The position numbers and the translations under genes are program-made. The notes under the pieces were generated by a model that worked only from the letters and a program-made list of their open reading frames with translations, searched no databases and was not told the origin of the DNA. Source: Lamellibrachia columna (taxonomy: Eukaryota > Annelida > Polychaeta > Sabellida > Siboglinidae). From it: DNA of 64,000 nt. Shown here piece after piece: positions 49,701-56,109 of the stretch. The DNA lies in the NCBI GenBank assembly GCA_963662155.1, contig OY759269.1:877501-941500 (forward strand). The letters run 5' to 3'. Position 1 is the stretch's first letter. The number at the start of each line of letters is the position of its first letter.

Positions 49701-50342
49701 TAAAAAGTTTACACATTGGTTGTCTTAAAAAGTTTACACACTGGTTGTCTTAAAAATTTACACACTGGTTGTCTTAAAAAGTTTACACATTGGTTGTCTT
49801 AAAAAGTTTACACATTGGTTGTCTTAAAAAGTTTACACATTGGTTGTCTTAAAAAGTTTATACACTGGTTGTCTTAAAAAGTTTATACATTGGTTGTCTT
49901 AAAAAGAAACATTTAGGAAAGATCTGTCAGAGGTGTTTAGCAATAAACAATTACTTTAGAAAGATTCAGTGTTAGTGATCAATGTGTGTGGTCAGTGCTT
50001 GTAGTCTGTGTTTGTGGTCAGTGTTTGTGGCTTGTATGTTGTGCTCAGTTTGTTGTGGTCCGTGTTTGTCTCACAGACTTCTGGTGATTGTAAGTTTGCT
50101 TTGTTGCAGACATCCTCACCTTTGACAACACTTACAGCTGGCTACAGACCAAGAAGATCTTCTACTCTGTTGAGCTGCTTGACGCGGCATTAACACCGTC
50201 CAACAATGGTGATGCGGCATTAACACTGTCCGACAATGGTGATGCGGCATTAACACTGTCCGACAATGGTGATGCAGCCTTGATACCATTGGACAATGGT
50301 GACACAGATCTTTGTGGCGCAACCAATGATTTAAAACTGTAA
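14812..50342 (+). CDS. SEC14L: SEC14-like lipid-binding protein (CRAL-TRIO + GOLD), complete 12-exon gene
   Basis: Coding exons are 14812-14862, 18094-18163, 23237-23280, 26588-26744, 35816-35910, 38527-38602, 39490-39570, 40790-40873, 42380-42486, 45478-45623, 46763-46917 and 50110-50342. All introns are GT-AG, all phases join, and the sum is 1299 bases (432 residues). Seen: a CRAL-TRIO_N helix region (about residues 10-57, with LLSWLRARNFD), the CRAL-TRIO lipid pocket domain (about 70-245, with CGYDRDGCPIY, NYPETLK, APMIFPLIYKACKPFM, ANWKEKLL and DPDGD), and a C-terminal GOLD beta-sandwich (about 258-382, with GGDIPES, HLVPEDG and FDNTYSW). Vertebrate SEC14L2/3/4 proteins have the same order and about 400 residues; they bind hydrophobic ligands such as tocopherol, squalene or phosphoinositides and are cytosolic or membrane-associated. 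The ligand cannot be told from sequence. The extra length is mostly a C-terminal 10-residue repeat. No signal peptide is visible. The first 17-codon exon was chosen because the downstream paralogue has an equivalent exon of identical length and phase. Confidence 0.94.
14853..16878 (+). repeat. 35-base minisatellite seeded on the exon 1 donor, about 54 copies
   Basis: The exon 1 end plus donor (ATAGCAAAG then GTGAGTGAGTTAG) is the first unit. Later units read ATAGCAGAG then GTGAGTGAGTTAG. By eye about 26 units keep GGTGAG and about 28 carry CTGAG or TTGAG. A 418-base higher-order block is duplicated (16222-16463 and 16640-16881). Confidence 0.93.
16945..17435. repeat. About 37-base minisatellite, roughly 13 copies
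   Basis: The unit contains TTATAACATATTGACAGGGT and GCTGTCCAACTCCAGA. Copies are diverged. Confidence 0.9.
17573..17660. repeat. 16-base repeat, about 5 copies
   Basis: The unit is ATATGTTACGGTGCTC. Confidence 0.9.
18094..18163 (+). CDS. SEC14L: SEC14L coding exon 2 (CRAL-TRIO_N)
   Basis: The acceptor is TTGTTGTAG and the donor is CGGG before GTAAGC (phase 1). It encodes LRERVSDILQ followed by PHHDDYFLLSWLR, the typical N-terminal helix pair of CRAL-TRIO proteins. The last bases of the exon and the donor are tandemly repeated downstream. Confidence 0.93.
18141..18690 (+). repeat. About 44-base minisatellite seeded on the exon 2 donor, about 12 copies
   Basis: The true exon end CTTCTGTCCTGGCTCCGGG plus GTAAGCTCTAG is unit one. 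Later units read CTTCTGTTGTGGCTCCAAG plus GTAAGCTCTAG, each ending with CTCTCAGTTAT. Each unit therefore has a donor-like and an acceptor-like site. Confidence 0.92.
19194..19296. repeat. 35-base repeat, 3 copies
   Basis: The unit contains AAAGTATCAAGGTATCCTTA. Confidence 0.85.
19867..19977 (+). repeat. About 17-base minisatellite born inside the LINE coding region
   Basis: About six copies of GTGTACAAACACGGGGG variants interrupt the LINE at codons for EVYKHGG; the repeat unit is the LINE codon stretch itself, and the LINE frame resumes with GDALVANLLD. Confidence 0.8.
20887..21684. mobile_element. AT-rich 798 bp DNA transposon inserted in the LINE, 8 bp target duplication
   Basis: ACCACCTT flanks both sides (20879-20886 and 21685-21692). 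The termini (CAGCTTTGAAAAAATC on the left; the reverse complement of the right reads TAGGATTGTTTGATTT) and subterminal copies of AAATCATGATTTAA suggest a non-autonomous hAT. Removing it with one duplication joins LINE codons TTF and KYLGSS in frame. Confidence 0.75.
22251..23236. other. AT-rich intron 2 remainder
   Basis: No gene or array is seen. A lone CAGGGTTGGCAAGTTTCTG at about 22456 looks like a hAT left terminus with no partner found. Confidence 0.4.
23237..23280 (+). CDS. SEC14L: SEC14L coding exon 3 (CRAL-TRIO_N)
   Basis: The acceptor is GTTATTTCAG and the donor GTGAGT. It completes the WLRARNFDLDKSEDMLRN stretch, the family signature where helix packing precedes the lipid pocket. 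It ends in phase 0. Confidence 0.93.
23310..23635. repeat. Diverged about 60-base repeat downstream of exon 3
   Basis: Copies share TTACTGACTCTAGATAACAG and GTAGTCATGTCCTGA. It starts about 30 bases after the exon 3 donor and does not include it. Confidence 0.8.
23636..23970. repeat. Two short arrays (about 28 and 22 base units)
   Basis: Units are AGAACAATATCTGTACTGAT (3 copies) and then CATAGCTATGTAGCTGTAAC variants to 23970. Confidence 0.8.
24496..25647. mobile_element. Non-autonomous hAT element, 1152 bp, in intron 3
   Basis: It begins CAGGGCTGGGTCCAATTA and ends with the inverted form TAATTGGACTCAGCCCTG. An 8 bp target duplication TTGTCAGC flanks it (24488-24495 and 25648-25655). Subterminal GTAATTGTAATTG repeats occur at both ends. 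It has no transposase. Confidence 0.88.
25728..25790. repeat. (TA)n microsatellite
   Basis: About 30 TA dinucleotides directly before the 62-base array. Confidence 0.95.
25800..26425. repeat. 62-base minisatellite, about 10 copies, resembling a pogo/Tigger-type terminus
   Basis: The unit contains ACAGTGGAACCTTGTTGATC and TGGACACTTTGG. CAGTGGAACCT(C/T)GTT.AT..GGACA is reminiscent of terminal repeats of pogo-like Tc1/mariner elements. After the array GTATCCAGATTAACACG continues that resemblance. Confidence 0.8.
26588..26744 (+). CDS. SEC14L: SEC14L coding exon 4 (start of CRAL-TRIO pocket)
   Basis: The acceptor is CGATGCAG and the donor GTAGGG, phase 0 to 1. It encodes EEWQPPEVLLKYFAGG followed by CGYDRDGCPIYIVPAALID, matching the family pattern WQPPEV, GG(M/I)CGYD and DGCP. 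Confidence 0.95.
27612..29178 (-). mobile_element. 5'-truncated LINE (CR1/Jockey-like C-terminus), interrupted by a palindrome
   Basis: On the minus strand the reading is AVLQHLHWLPVRKRIEYKLL, then VHTAPYAGTPVYLASLLH and SPRRTL at the right; after the 814 bp insert it continues RSGGGLLFDVPRV, then ERYGRRAFACAGPTLWNSLP and GKLLKTFLF. This is the common end of the RT polyprotein of invertebrate LINEs. The 3' tail is an ATT-rich microsatellite near 27612. The 5' end is truncated near 29178. Confidence 0.85.
28195..29008. mobile_element. 814 bp palindromic (foldback) element with 6 bp target duplication
   Basis: The arms begin TATGACAGCATATCAGGCTC and end with its exact inverse. GTAGGG flanks both sides (28189-28194 and 29009-29014). 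The interior is built of palindromic modules AAAGGCATGCCTTT and TACGCGTA, plus two inverted copies of a segment bounded by TGTAACCAATC and GATTGGTTACA (near 28437-28506 and 28711-28772). Its insertion lies inside LINE coding sequence and its removal restores the frame. Confidence 0.85.
30048..31405 (+). repeat. 80-base satellite, 17 near-identical copies
   Basis: The period is exactly 80 bases. The only variation I see is one G/A position (AATGGAACC or AATAGAACC). Such uniformity indicates recent expansion or homogenisation. It sits inside the large hAT element. Confidence 0.95.
31552..33039. mobile_element. Nested hAT-like element, 1488 bp, 17 bp perfect terminal inverted repeats
   Basis: It begins CAGGGGTGAGATTTAGC and ends GCTAAATCTCACCCCTG. 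CAATAC flanks both sides (31546-31551 and 33040-33045), a 6 bp duplication rather than 8. Inner subterminal segments are also inversely related (GTAGCCCGAC-like). No transposase. Confidence 0.85.
33967..33982. repeat. (CG)n microsatellite
   Basis: About seven GC dinucleotides in AT-rich DNA of the large hAT element. Confidence 0.85.
35235..35515. repeat. 26-base minisatellite, about 11 copies, intron 4
   Basis: The unit is TATAAGTCCTCTCACTCTTG plus TTCTTT or TTCTGT; pyrimidine-rich on this strand. Confidence 0.93.
35705..35822 (+). repeat. About 25-base repeat seeded on the exon 5 acceptor, 5 copies
   Basis: Units TCATGTTGACAGGCCTTGTA precede the true acceptor TCATGTTGACAGGCTTTGTC. One unit has ACAAG in place of ACAG|G. 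Confidence 0.9.
35816..35910 (+). CDS. SEC14L: SEC14L coding exon 5
   Basis: The acceptor is CATGTTGACAG and the donor GTCAGT, phase 1 to 0. It encodes GFVLSAKKVDILKYDCYIHE and on to RRQTEK, equivalent to the KGLLFSASKQDLL region of vertebrate members. About five near-copies of the acceptor plus first exon bases precede the true one. Confidence 0.92.
36247..38500 (+). repeat. 42-base minisatellite (about 47 copies) then 31-base deletion derivative (about 9), intron 5
   Basis: The unit contains TATGGTCTCCTCCAGTTGTA, an acceptor-like polypyrimidine-CAG. Being 14 codons long it keeps very long frames open on both strands. The last units lost 11 bases. It ends about 25 bases before the exon 6 acceptor. 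Confidence 0.93.
38527..38602 (+). CDS. SEC14L: SEC14L coding exon 6
   Basis: The acceptor is TTTCTCTTTCAG and the donor GTATGC, phase 0 to 1. It encodes FGRLIDKVTLIIDLENFSM and then KHLLMP, a core beta strand of the pocket; vertebrate proteins have TIIYDCEGLGLKHLWKP here. Confidence 0.93.
38655..39215. repeat. Degenerate 10-base repeat in two blocks (38655-38748 and 38905-39208), intron 6
   Basis: Units are GGGTAGGTCG, GGGTAGATCA and similar. Both blocks are followed by the same sequence GTGAAACTGTGAACAGTCTT, so the blocks plus flank were duplicated. Confidence 0.9.
39490..39570 (+). CDS. SEC14L: SEC14L coding exon 7
   Basis: The acceptor is TGACTTTAG and the donor AATG before GTATGT, phase 1 to 1. 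It encodes GMDVLLQMMGQTEANYPETL followed by KTCLVVN, which contains the conserved NYPE(T/R)L motif. The exon end and donor are repeated about six times downstream. Confidence 0.95.
39557..39722 (+). repeat. 25-base repeat seeded on the exon 7 donor, about 6 copies
   Basis: The exon end TTTAGTTGTCAATG plus donor GTATGTTCATG is repeated with TTTAGTTGTCAATG included each time, so each unit holds 14 exon bases plus a donor. Confidence 0.95.
39905..40810 (+). repeat. About 41-base minisatellite seeded on the exon 8 acceptor
   Basis: Distal units (39905-40160) read CATTGCTGCACCTATGATCT with the acceptor AG destroyed (CTG). Proximal units (about 40200-40790) read GTTGCAGCACCCATGATCTT with CAG intact, ending at the true acceptor and exon start CACCCATGATCTTCCCCCTC. 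Confidence 0.95.
40790..40873 (+). CDS. SEC14L: SEC14L coding exon 8
   Basis: The acceptor is CTGTTGCAG and the donor GGAG before GTACGT, phase 1 to 1. It encodes APMIFPLIYKACKPFM followed by SDDTKKKIVILG, the highly conserved strand-helix forming the pocket gate. It is bordered on both sides by minisatellites made from its own splice sites. Confidence 0.95.
40864..41745 (+). repeat. 23-base minisatellite seeded on the exon 8 donor, about 38 copies
   Basis: The exon end ATACTTGGAG plus GTACGTACATTCT is the unit. Most units keep GTACGT; a few distal ones have GAACGT or GTACAT. The strand is open in all three frames, so exon 8 reads through about 200 codons into the array without a stop. Confidence 0.95.
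41736..42379 (+). repeat. 46-base minisatellite seeded on the exon 9 acceptor, about 14 copies
   Basis: Units contain GGCTGTCACTTCGTGACAG, against GCTGTCACTTTGCAG at the true acceptor. Each unit has two palindromes, CTGTCACTTCGTGACAG (stem-loop) and GGTTAACC. Confidence 0.93.
42380..42486 (+). CDS. SEC14L: SEC14L coding exon 9 (end of CRAL-TRIO)
   Basis: The acceptor is CACTTTGCAG and the donor AAG before GTGAGA, phase 1 to 0. It encodes ANWKEKLLEQIDPSELPQHW and then GGTATDPDGD; the (Y/W)GG and DPDG motifs are conserved in the family. It is preceded by a 46-base array that duplicates the acceptor region. Confidence 0.95.
42487..43325. other. Unique AT-rich part of intron 9
   Basis: No element or array was recognised. 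Confidence 0.4.
43335..44985. repeat. 43-base minisatellite, about 38 copies, open in all three + frames
   Basis: The unit contains TCATGCCTTTCTCAAAGACA. Three frames of about 560 codons each overlap because 43-base steps rotate phase and no frame has a stop. Intronic between exons 9 and 10, so not taken as a gene. Confidence 0.93.
45340..45442. repeat. 17-base repeat close to the exon 10 acceptor, about 6 copies
   Basis: Units are GGCTTCAAGGAGCTCTCT or GGCTTCAAGGAACACTTT. It stops about 35 bases before the acceptor. Confidence 0.88.
45478..45623 (+). CDS. SEC14L: SEC14L coding exon 10 (start of GOLD)
   Basis: The acceptor is GTGTCTTCCAG and the donor CTCAG before GTAGGG, phase 0 to 2. It encodes CMGGDIPESFHIKPEALVDK and on to IVLTIPRSSTRDVELQ, matching the GGDIP linker and the first GOLD strands (SRGSS-like segment). 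Confidence 0.93.
45665..46005. repeat. About 31-base minisatellite, about 11 copies, intron 10
   Basis: The unit contains GTACAAAGTGGCATGACATG. Confidence 0.92.
46003..46735. repeat. 36-base minisatellite, about 20 copies, intron 10
   Basis: The unit contains GATGTTGACTTCTGACTGAC; the main variant is TTGG/TTGA. Confidence 0.95.
46763..46917 (+). CDS. SEC14L: SEC14L coding exon 11 (GOLD)
   Basis: The acceptor is CTTTTTTCTAG and the donor ACAT before GTATGT, phase 2 to 1. It encodes WVFWSEGYDIKFKVSF and on to RIDCHLVPEDGILECSN; LRW and HLVPEDG are GOLD landmarks of SEC14-like proteins. Confidence 0.93.
47240..48625. repeat. 55-base minisatellite, about 25 copies, intron 11
   Basis: The unit contains TGTCCCACAAATGGCTGAGC. 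The distal half is almost invariant, while the proximal half has variant mixtures. Confidence 0.95.
48800..49165. repeat. 20-base minisatellite, about 17 copies, intron 11
   Basis: The unit is GACTGTTGTCTGACACTGAG. Confidence 0.93.
49395..49905. repeat. 25-base minisatellite, about 20 copies, intron 11
   Basis: The unit contains AAGTTTACACATTGGTTGTC and is nearly invariant. Confidence 0.95.
50110..50342 (+). CDS. SEC14L: SEC14L terminal coding exon 12 with in-frame decapeptide repeat
   Basis: The acceptor is TTTGTTGCAG; the TAA stop is at 50340-50342. It encodes YILTFDNTYSWLQTKKIFYS followed by VELLD, the last GOLD strands. Four 30-base units (50181-50300) then give repeats of the form DAALTLSDNG, before a short tail ending NDLKL. 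Vertebrate members lack this repeat, so it is probably a lineage-specific disordered tail. Confidence 0.9.
50181..50300 (+). repeat. 30-base coding repeat, 4 units, in exon 12
   Basis: Units encode DAALTPSNNG, DAALTLSDNG (twice) and DAALIPLDNG. The frame is preserved. Confidence 0.93.
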
Positions 50343-50344
50343 TG

Positions 50345-51215
50345 CCTGTGTAGTGACCAATGGTGTAGTGACATCAATATCTCACTCTGTGATGTGACCA
50401 ATGGTGCACAGAAACAGAATGAGTCATGTGCTGCTGTGGTTCTGTGCTGCGGTGGTTCTGCGATGCAACTAATTGTTATGAGCTGTGATGTTTTCATACC
50501 AAGATCTCTCGTCTTGAATCATAGAAATGTTGGCAGATATCATTTGCTGCACCAGTGACATTTGACTGTGTTAATCTTAATTGATTGTCATTTACACATT
50601 TGTATCATGTTACTTGTTACGATTGTTGTGTTTGTAAATGAACGACTGATTTGTTGATTCTTTCTGATGTTCTCATCAGGGCAGTCACAGAAACAGTTTC
50701 GCCATCCACTGGAATGGTCAGATATATATCTTGCTTTGTTATTGTTAACAGTTGTATGTACTTTATACCAATATGTCTGGCTGTTTCTGACATTGCACAA
50801 TGATCACAGGTAATTGTCACAGTGATCACAGGTAATTGTCACAGTGATCACAGGTAATTGTCACAGTGCCAAATGTACGTTTAGAAAGAATTCTATTAGT
50901 ACAGCGTAGAATAAACTGGTGCTGTATTTACTAGCAGTGCTAGTTTTGTGTGACTGTATTTAAATGGAGACTAATTTACTGAATAATATACATACACCTG
51001 TATATACAGACTGATTGATGCTCTGTGTATAGAAATGTTTTGGACTGTTGTATGCATTCTGTATAGTTTTCGATGGTGTTTTATCTCATACAAATGTGTA
51101 TACAATATGTATTTTGAACAAATCTACAGTTGCCAAGTTTGGATATAAAATGCTGATTTTTTTAATTGTTTGTCCCCGGCGTTGTCCGTCCAACCCTTTA
51201 GGCATCCTCTAACTT
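50345..51215. other. 3' UTR and flanking DNA of the SEC14-like gene
   Basis: It contains the AATAAA at 50910 and a short repeat TGATCACAGGTAATTGTCAC (about 3 copies near 50800-50865). No exon was recognised. Confidence 0.5.
50910..50915 (+). promoter_or_regulatory. SEC14L: Candidate poly(A) signal of the SEC14-like gene
   Basis: This is the first clear AATAAA after the stop at 50342; it implies a 3' UTR of about 0.57-0.6 kb. Confidence 0.45.
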
Positions 51216-51219
51216 AATG

Positions 51220-51610
51220 TGCACTACTTGTGGCCCATACATGCACTACATGTGACCCATACATACACTTTGCTGGCCATACATGCACTCCAGGTGGCCC
51301 ATGCATGCACTACAGGCAGCCCATGCATGCACTACTGGCCCATACATGCACTATGAGTGGCACATACATGCACTATGGTTGGCCCATACATGCACTACAA
51401 GCAGCCCATACATGTATTACTGGTGACCCATACATGCACTATATGTGGCCTATACGTGCACTATGGGTGGCCCATGCATGCACTACAGGTGGCCCGTACA
51501 TGCACTATAGGTGGCCTGTATATGTACTGATGGCCCATATATGCACTATGGGTGGCCTATACATGCACTATGGATGGTCATACATGCACTATGGGTGGCC
51601 CATGTTGCAG
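51220..51610. repeat. About 22-base diverged repeat, roughly 16 copies
   Basis: The unit contains GCCCATACATGCACTA. Confidence 0.88.
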
Positions 51611-51732
51611 TAAAGGCCCCAGTTTTGTTTCAGATCAAAGACTGAATAGGGCTTGAAAAAATATGATCCTGATTTTCTCATCTTTAATGATGTGTTGATT
51701 CTAAGCAGGGGCGGTGTTATTTCTTAATTAAA

Positions 51733-52350
51733 ATGTGTAGTGGTGTGTGTGTACATGAAGGGGAATGTGTAGTGGTGTGTGTGTACATGAAGGGGAATGT
51801 GTAGTGGTGTGTGTGTACATGAAGGGGAATGTGTAGTGGTGTGTGTGTACATGAAGGGGAATGTGTAGTGGTGTGTGTGTACATGAAGGGGAATGTGTAG
51901 TGGTGTGTGTGTACATGAAGGGGAATGTGTAGTGGTGTGTGTGTACATGAAGGGGAATGTGTAGTGATGTGTGTGTGTACATGAAGGGGAATGTGTAGTG
52001 GTGTGTGTGTACATGAAGGGGAATGTGTAGTGGTGTGTGTGTGTGTACATGAAGGGGAATGTGTAGTGGTGTGTGTGTACATGAAGGGGAATGTGTAGTG
52101 GTGTGTGTGTACATGAAGGGGAATGTGTAGTGGTGTGTGTGTACATGAAGGGAATGTGTAGTGGTGTGTGTGTACATGAAGGGGAATGTGTAGTGGTGTG
52201 TGTGTGTGTACATGAAGGGGAATGTGTAGTGGTGTGTGTGTACATGAAGGGGAATGTGTAGTGGTGTGTGTGTACATGAAGGGGAATGTGTAGTGGTGTG
52301 TGTGTACATGAAGGGGAATGTGTAGTGGTGTGTGTGTACATGAAGGGGAA
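51733..52350. repeat. 32-base minisatellite, about 19 copies
   Basis: The unit contains GTGTACATGAAGGGGAATGT with a variable (GT)n inside. Confidence 0.95.
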
Positions 52351-52845
52351 TGCGTACGATGAGGAAACATTGAACTTAAGTGACTGATTTCTCTAAATGT
52401 AATTCTATCATCCTGTTTGAATGTAGCGTTCTAAAGGAAACGTTCAATGTTATTGACACTGCTCTATTCTGTAATTGTAATAAAATACAGGTGATTGGTA
52501 AAGTAGTCTCATTACTGACGAAGAGTACTGAATGAACACAAATAAAAAATTAATGTGTTGTATTGTTTTATTTGTGTATTGTTTTCTTTGTGTATTGTTT
52601 TATTTGTGTATTGTTCTGCCTTGTTCTGCCAAGTCTTCGTTGGCTTCAGATCGTACAACATCAGATCGTACAACATGTTACAAAGTGATCATTACAAGAC
52701 CAGTTCTACTATAGGAGACAGGGTAGAAACTACATGTGGTGATTGTGTGTGTGCGTTGGTGATACCTGTGTGAGCCCACGTATGTGTGATGCTTACACTT
52801 TACAGCGGGCTCTCGCTATACGCAACATTTTGGACAGTTCCGACG

Positions 52846-53751
52846 TTCCTTATACCCACGGCTACATAAATCAGTGCAGTCCGGAACAGGGAGTTCAACG
52901 TTGGTCCCTTCAAGCGGGTGTTCCTTATACCCACGGCTACATAAAACAGTGCAGTCCGGAACAGGGAGTTCAACGTTGGTCCCTTCAAGCGGGTGTTCCT
53001 TATACCCACGGCTACATAAAACAGCGCAGTCCGGAACAGGGAGTTCAACGTTGTTCCCTTCAAGCGGGTGTTACTTATACCCACGGCTACATAAAACAGC
53101 GCAGTCCGGAACAGGGAGTTCAACGTTGGTCCCTTCAAGCGGGTGTTACTTATACCCACGGCTACATAAATCAGTGCAGTCCGGAACAGGGAGTTCAACG
53201 TTGGTCCCTTCAAGCGGGTGTTCCTTATACCCACGGCTACATAAATCAGTGCAGTCCGGAACAGGGAGTTCAACGTTGGTCCCTTCAAGCGGGTGTTCCT
53301 TATACCCACGGCTACATAAAACAGCGCAGTCCGGAACAGGGAGTTCAACGTTGGTCCCTTCAAGCGGGTGTTCCTTATACCCACGGCTACATAAAACAGC
53401 GCAGTCCGGAACAGGGAGTTCAACGTTGGTCCCTTCAAGCGGGTGTTCCTTATACCCACGGCTACATAAAACAGCGCAGTCCGGAACAGGGAGTTCAACG
53501 TTGGTCCCTTCAAGCGGGTGTTCCTTATACCCACGGCTACATAAATCAGTGCAGTCCGGAACAGGGAGTTCAACGTTGGTCCCTTCAAGCGGGTGTTCCT
53601 TATACCCACGGCTACATAAATCAGTGCAGTCCGGAACAGGGAGTTCAACGTTGGTCCCTTCAAGCGGGTGTTACTTATACCCACGGCTACATAAAACAGT
53701 GCAGTCCGGAACAGGGAGTTCAACGTTGGTCCCTTCAAGCGGGTGTTCCTT
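52846..53751. repeat. 75-base minisatellite, 12 copies, open on both strands
   Basis: The unit contains TATACCCACGGCTACATAAA and GTCCGGAACAGGGAG. The period is exactly 25 codons. It is preceded by CAGCGGGCTCTCGCTATACG, which resembles a Tc1/mariner-pogo terminus. No splice sites or domain support a protein. Confidence 0.93.
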
Positions 53752-54290
53752 ACATCAGAGGTCCACGTTGTATTGATTGAACCACATCAATCAGTGTCCA
53801 CCTAACTATTAACGCGGGTCATTTGTTCGTATCCCAGGAGCAGATGACGACGCTGCGTCCCGCTTCAATGGCTGCCCGCGCATAGCTGTGTCGTTGTTCA
53901 ACTCGGAGCACCGGGTTCCTATGTCTGGCCGGGTTCCTATGTCTGGCCGGGGGCTGTTGAGGTTAACAACTGGGACGGCGTCTTTGGCGTCTGTCAGACG
54001 TTTGTGTGACATAGTCTGTTCTACTCACCCCCAATGTCCGCGTCCACACCCACCCAAATAGCCCGCATCCACTCTTGGACCCGGCGTGATGCGGAAGAAA
54101 AACTTAGTTTCCAGCTGGTTCTTCGATATAATATTATGTGAAATTGGTTGTCATAGACACAATAGTGTTCCGTGGACAATTATCCACTTCCCGTGCGAGT
54201 ACAGTCGTAGTGGCGACGCCTATTGGTCACGTGGCATCAGGATGTTTATGACGTCAAACAGCGACGCTACCCGAGATTGGCAGAAGTTTC
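53752..54290. other. Unique GC-richer segment
   Basis: It contains the partial upstream block at 53960 and a TTCGTATCCC stretch loosely like a tRNA B box. No gene was recognised. Confidence 0.4.
53960..53975 (+). promoter_or_regulatory. Third, partial copy of the upstream block
   Basis: AGGTTAACAACTGGGA is followed by GTCAGACGTTTGTGTG, resembling the segment after the block at 14523. No SEC14-like exon 1 was found after it, so it may be the relic of a third promoter. Confidence 0.3.
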
Positions 54291-54299
54291 CCTGGGTAG

Positions 54300-54712
54300 A
54301 AGACGGCCGGGGTAGTAGGACTGGGGGGATAAGGCTGGGGTAGTAGGACTGGGGGATAAGGCCAGGGAAGTAGGACTGTGGGATAAGGCCTGGGTAGTAG
54401 GACTGGTGGATAAGGCCGGGGTAGTAGGACTGGGGGATAAGGCCAGGGAAGTAGGACTGGGGGTAAGCCCGGGGTAGTAGGACTGTGGGATAAGGCCAGG
54501 GAAGTAGGACTGTGGGATAAGGCCTGGGTAGTAGGACTGGTGGATAAGGCCGGGGTAGTAAGACTGGGGGATAAGGCCGGGGTAGTAGGACTGGGGGATA
54601 AGGCCAGGGAAGTAGGACTGGGGATAAGCCCGGGGTAGTAGGACTGGGGGATAAGGCCGGGGTAGTAGGACTGGGGGGATAAGGCCGGGGTAGTAGGACT
54701 GGGGGGTAAGGT
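54300..54712. repeat. 27-30-base minisatellite, about 15 copies
   Basis: The unit contains GGGGTAGTAGGACTGGGGGA. Confidence 0.93.
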
Positions 54713-55100
54713 TTGCATCCAACCAATACTTTTACAACACAATTGTTTTTTTTACAAACAAAGTTAGCTCGTCTTGTTGTTTCTCTGAGCAGCCTACATT
54801 AGCAACTTGAACTTAAAATTGATGTTTTCTCTGGAAAGCGAAAGCGATGTCAACAACAGACACAACTCAACTCAACACAACTCAACTCAACACAACTCAA
54901 CGCTGCTTCAGTAGAACGAATTAATCGACTCAAAACTAAAGTATTAATCAAAAATATGTCGCCACACACGTAGCAGCAGCACCTCCCTGACTCGGAGATG
55001 ACACTGGCCTCAGTCGAACCCGTCACGTCGTGAAAGGGCTAAACGCAAGAGACGACCGTCCGTTGCGGCCCCCGCAATGACGACTCACGCCTGGTGCGTC
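54713..55100. other. Unique spacer with a short ACAACTCAACTCA repeat (54865-54905)
   Basis: No gene was recognised. Confidence 0.45.
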
Positions 55101-55104
55101 TCGT

Positions 55105-55972
55105 CACAGCTATTTGTTACAGGTCTCGTCACGGCTATTTGTTACTGGTCTCGTCACGGCTATTTGTTACAGGCCTCGTCACGGCTATTTGTTACTGGTC
55201 TCGTCACGGCTATTTGTTACTGGTCTCGTCACGGCTATTTGTTACTGGTCTCGTCACGGCTATTTGTTACTGGTCTCGTCACGGCTATTTGTTACAGGCC
55301 TCGTCACGGCTATTTGTTACTGGTCTCGTCACGGCTATTTGTTACTGGTCTCGTCACGGCTATTTGCTACTGGTCTCGTCACGGCTATTTGTTACTGGTC
55401 TCGTCACGGCTATTTGTTACAGGTCTCGTCACGGCTATTTGTTACTGGTCTCGTCACGGCTATTTGTTACTGGTCTCGTCACGGCTATTTGTCACTGGTC
55501 TCATCACGGCTATTTGTCACTGGTCTCGTCACGGCTATTTGTTAATGGTCTCGTCACGGCTATTTGTCACTGGTCTCATCACGGCTATTTGTCACTGGTC
55601 TCGTCACGGCTATTTGTCACTAGTCTCATCACGGCTATTTGTCACTGGTCTCGTCACGGCTATTTGTCACTGGTCTCGTCACGGCTATTTGTTAATGGTC
55701 TCGTCACGGCTATTTGTCACTGGTCTCATCACGGCTATTTGTCACTGGTCTCGTCACGGCTATTTGTCACTAGTCTCGTCACGACTGTCTGTTACTGGTC
55801 TCGTCACGGCTATTTGTTACTGGTCTCGTCCCGGTTGTTGTTACTAGTCTCGTCACGACTGTCTGTTACTAGTCTCGTCACGACTGTCTGTTACTGGTCT
55901 CGTTACGGCTATTTGTTACTGGTCTCGTCCCGGTTGTTGTTACAGGTCTCATCACGACTGTCTGTTACTGGT
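55105..55972. repeat. 25-base minisatellite, about 34 copies
   Basis: The unit contains GGTCTCGTCACGGCTATTTG. Open frames are repeat artefacts. Confidence 0.95.
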
Positions 55973-56109
55973 CAATTCTGCATAGTCTGAAGCAAGGCTC
56001 AGCCGCCGAGTAGAGCTTGCATTGTGCAGTTGTTTTACTCAAACGATTTACTTCTGGCTTAATTACACACACTGTGTAGAAAACGCATTTAGCTGGTCAA
56101 ACGAACGAG

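Noticed and set aside
51709..51720. CAGGGGCGGTGT as a transposon left end
   Set aside because: No matching right end in the window.
52743..53780. 345- and 312-codon frames on opposite strands
   Set aside because: 75-base repeat artefact; no domain or splice support.
53815..53860. tRNA-derived SINE suggested by TTCGTATCCC
   Set aside because: Only a weak B-box-like match; no A box or cloverleaf could be drawn.
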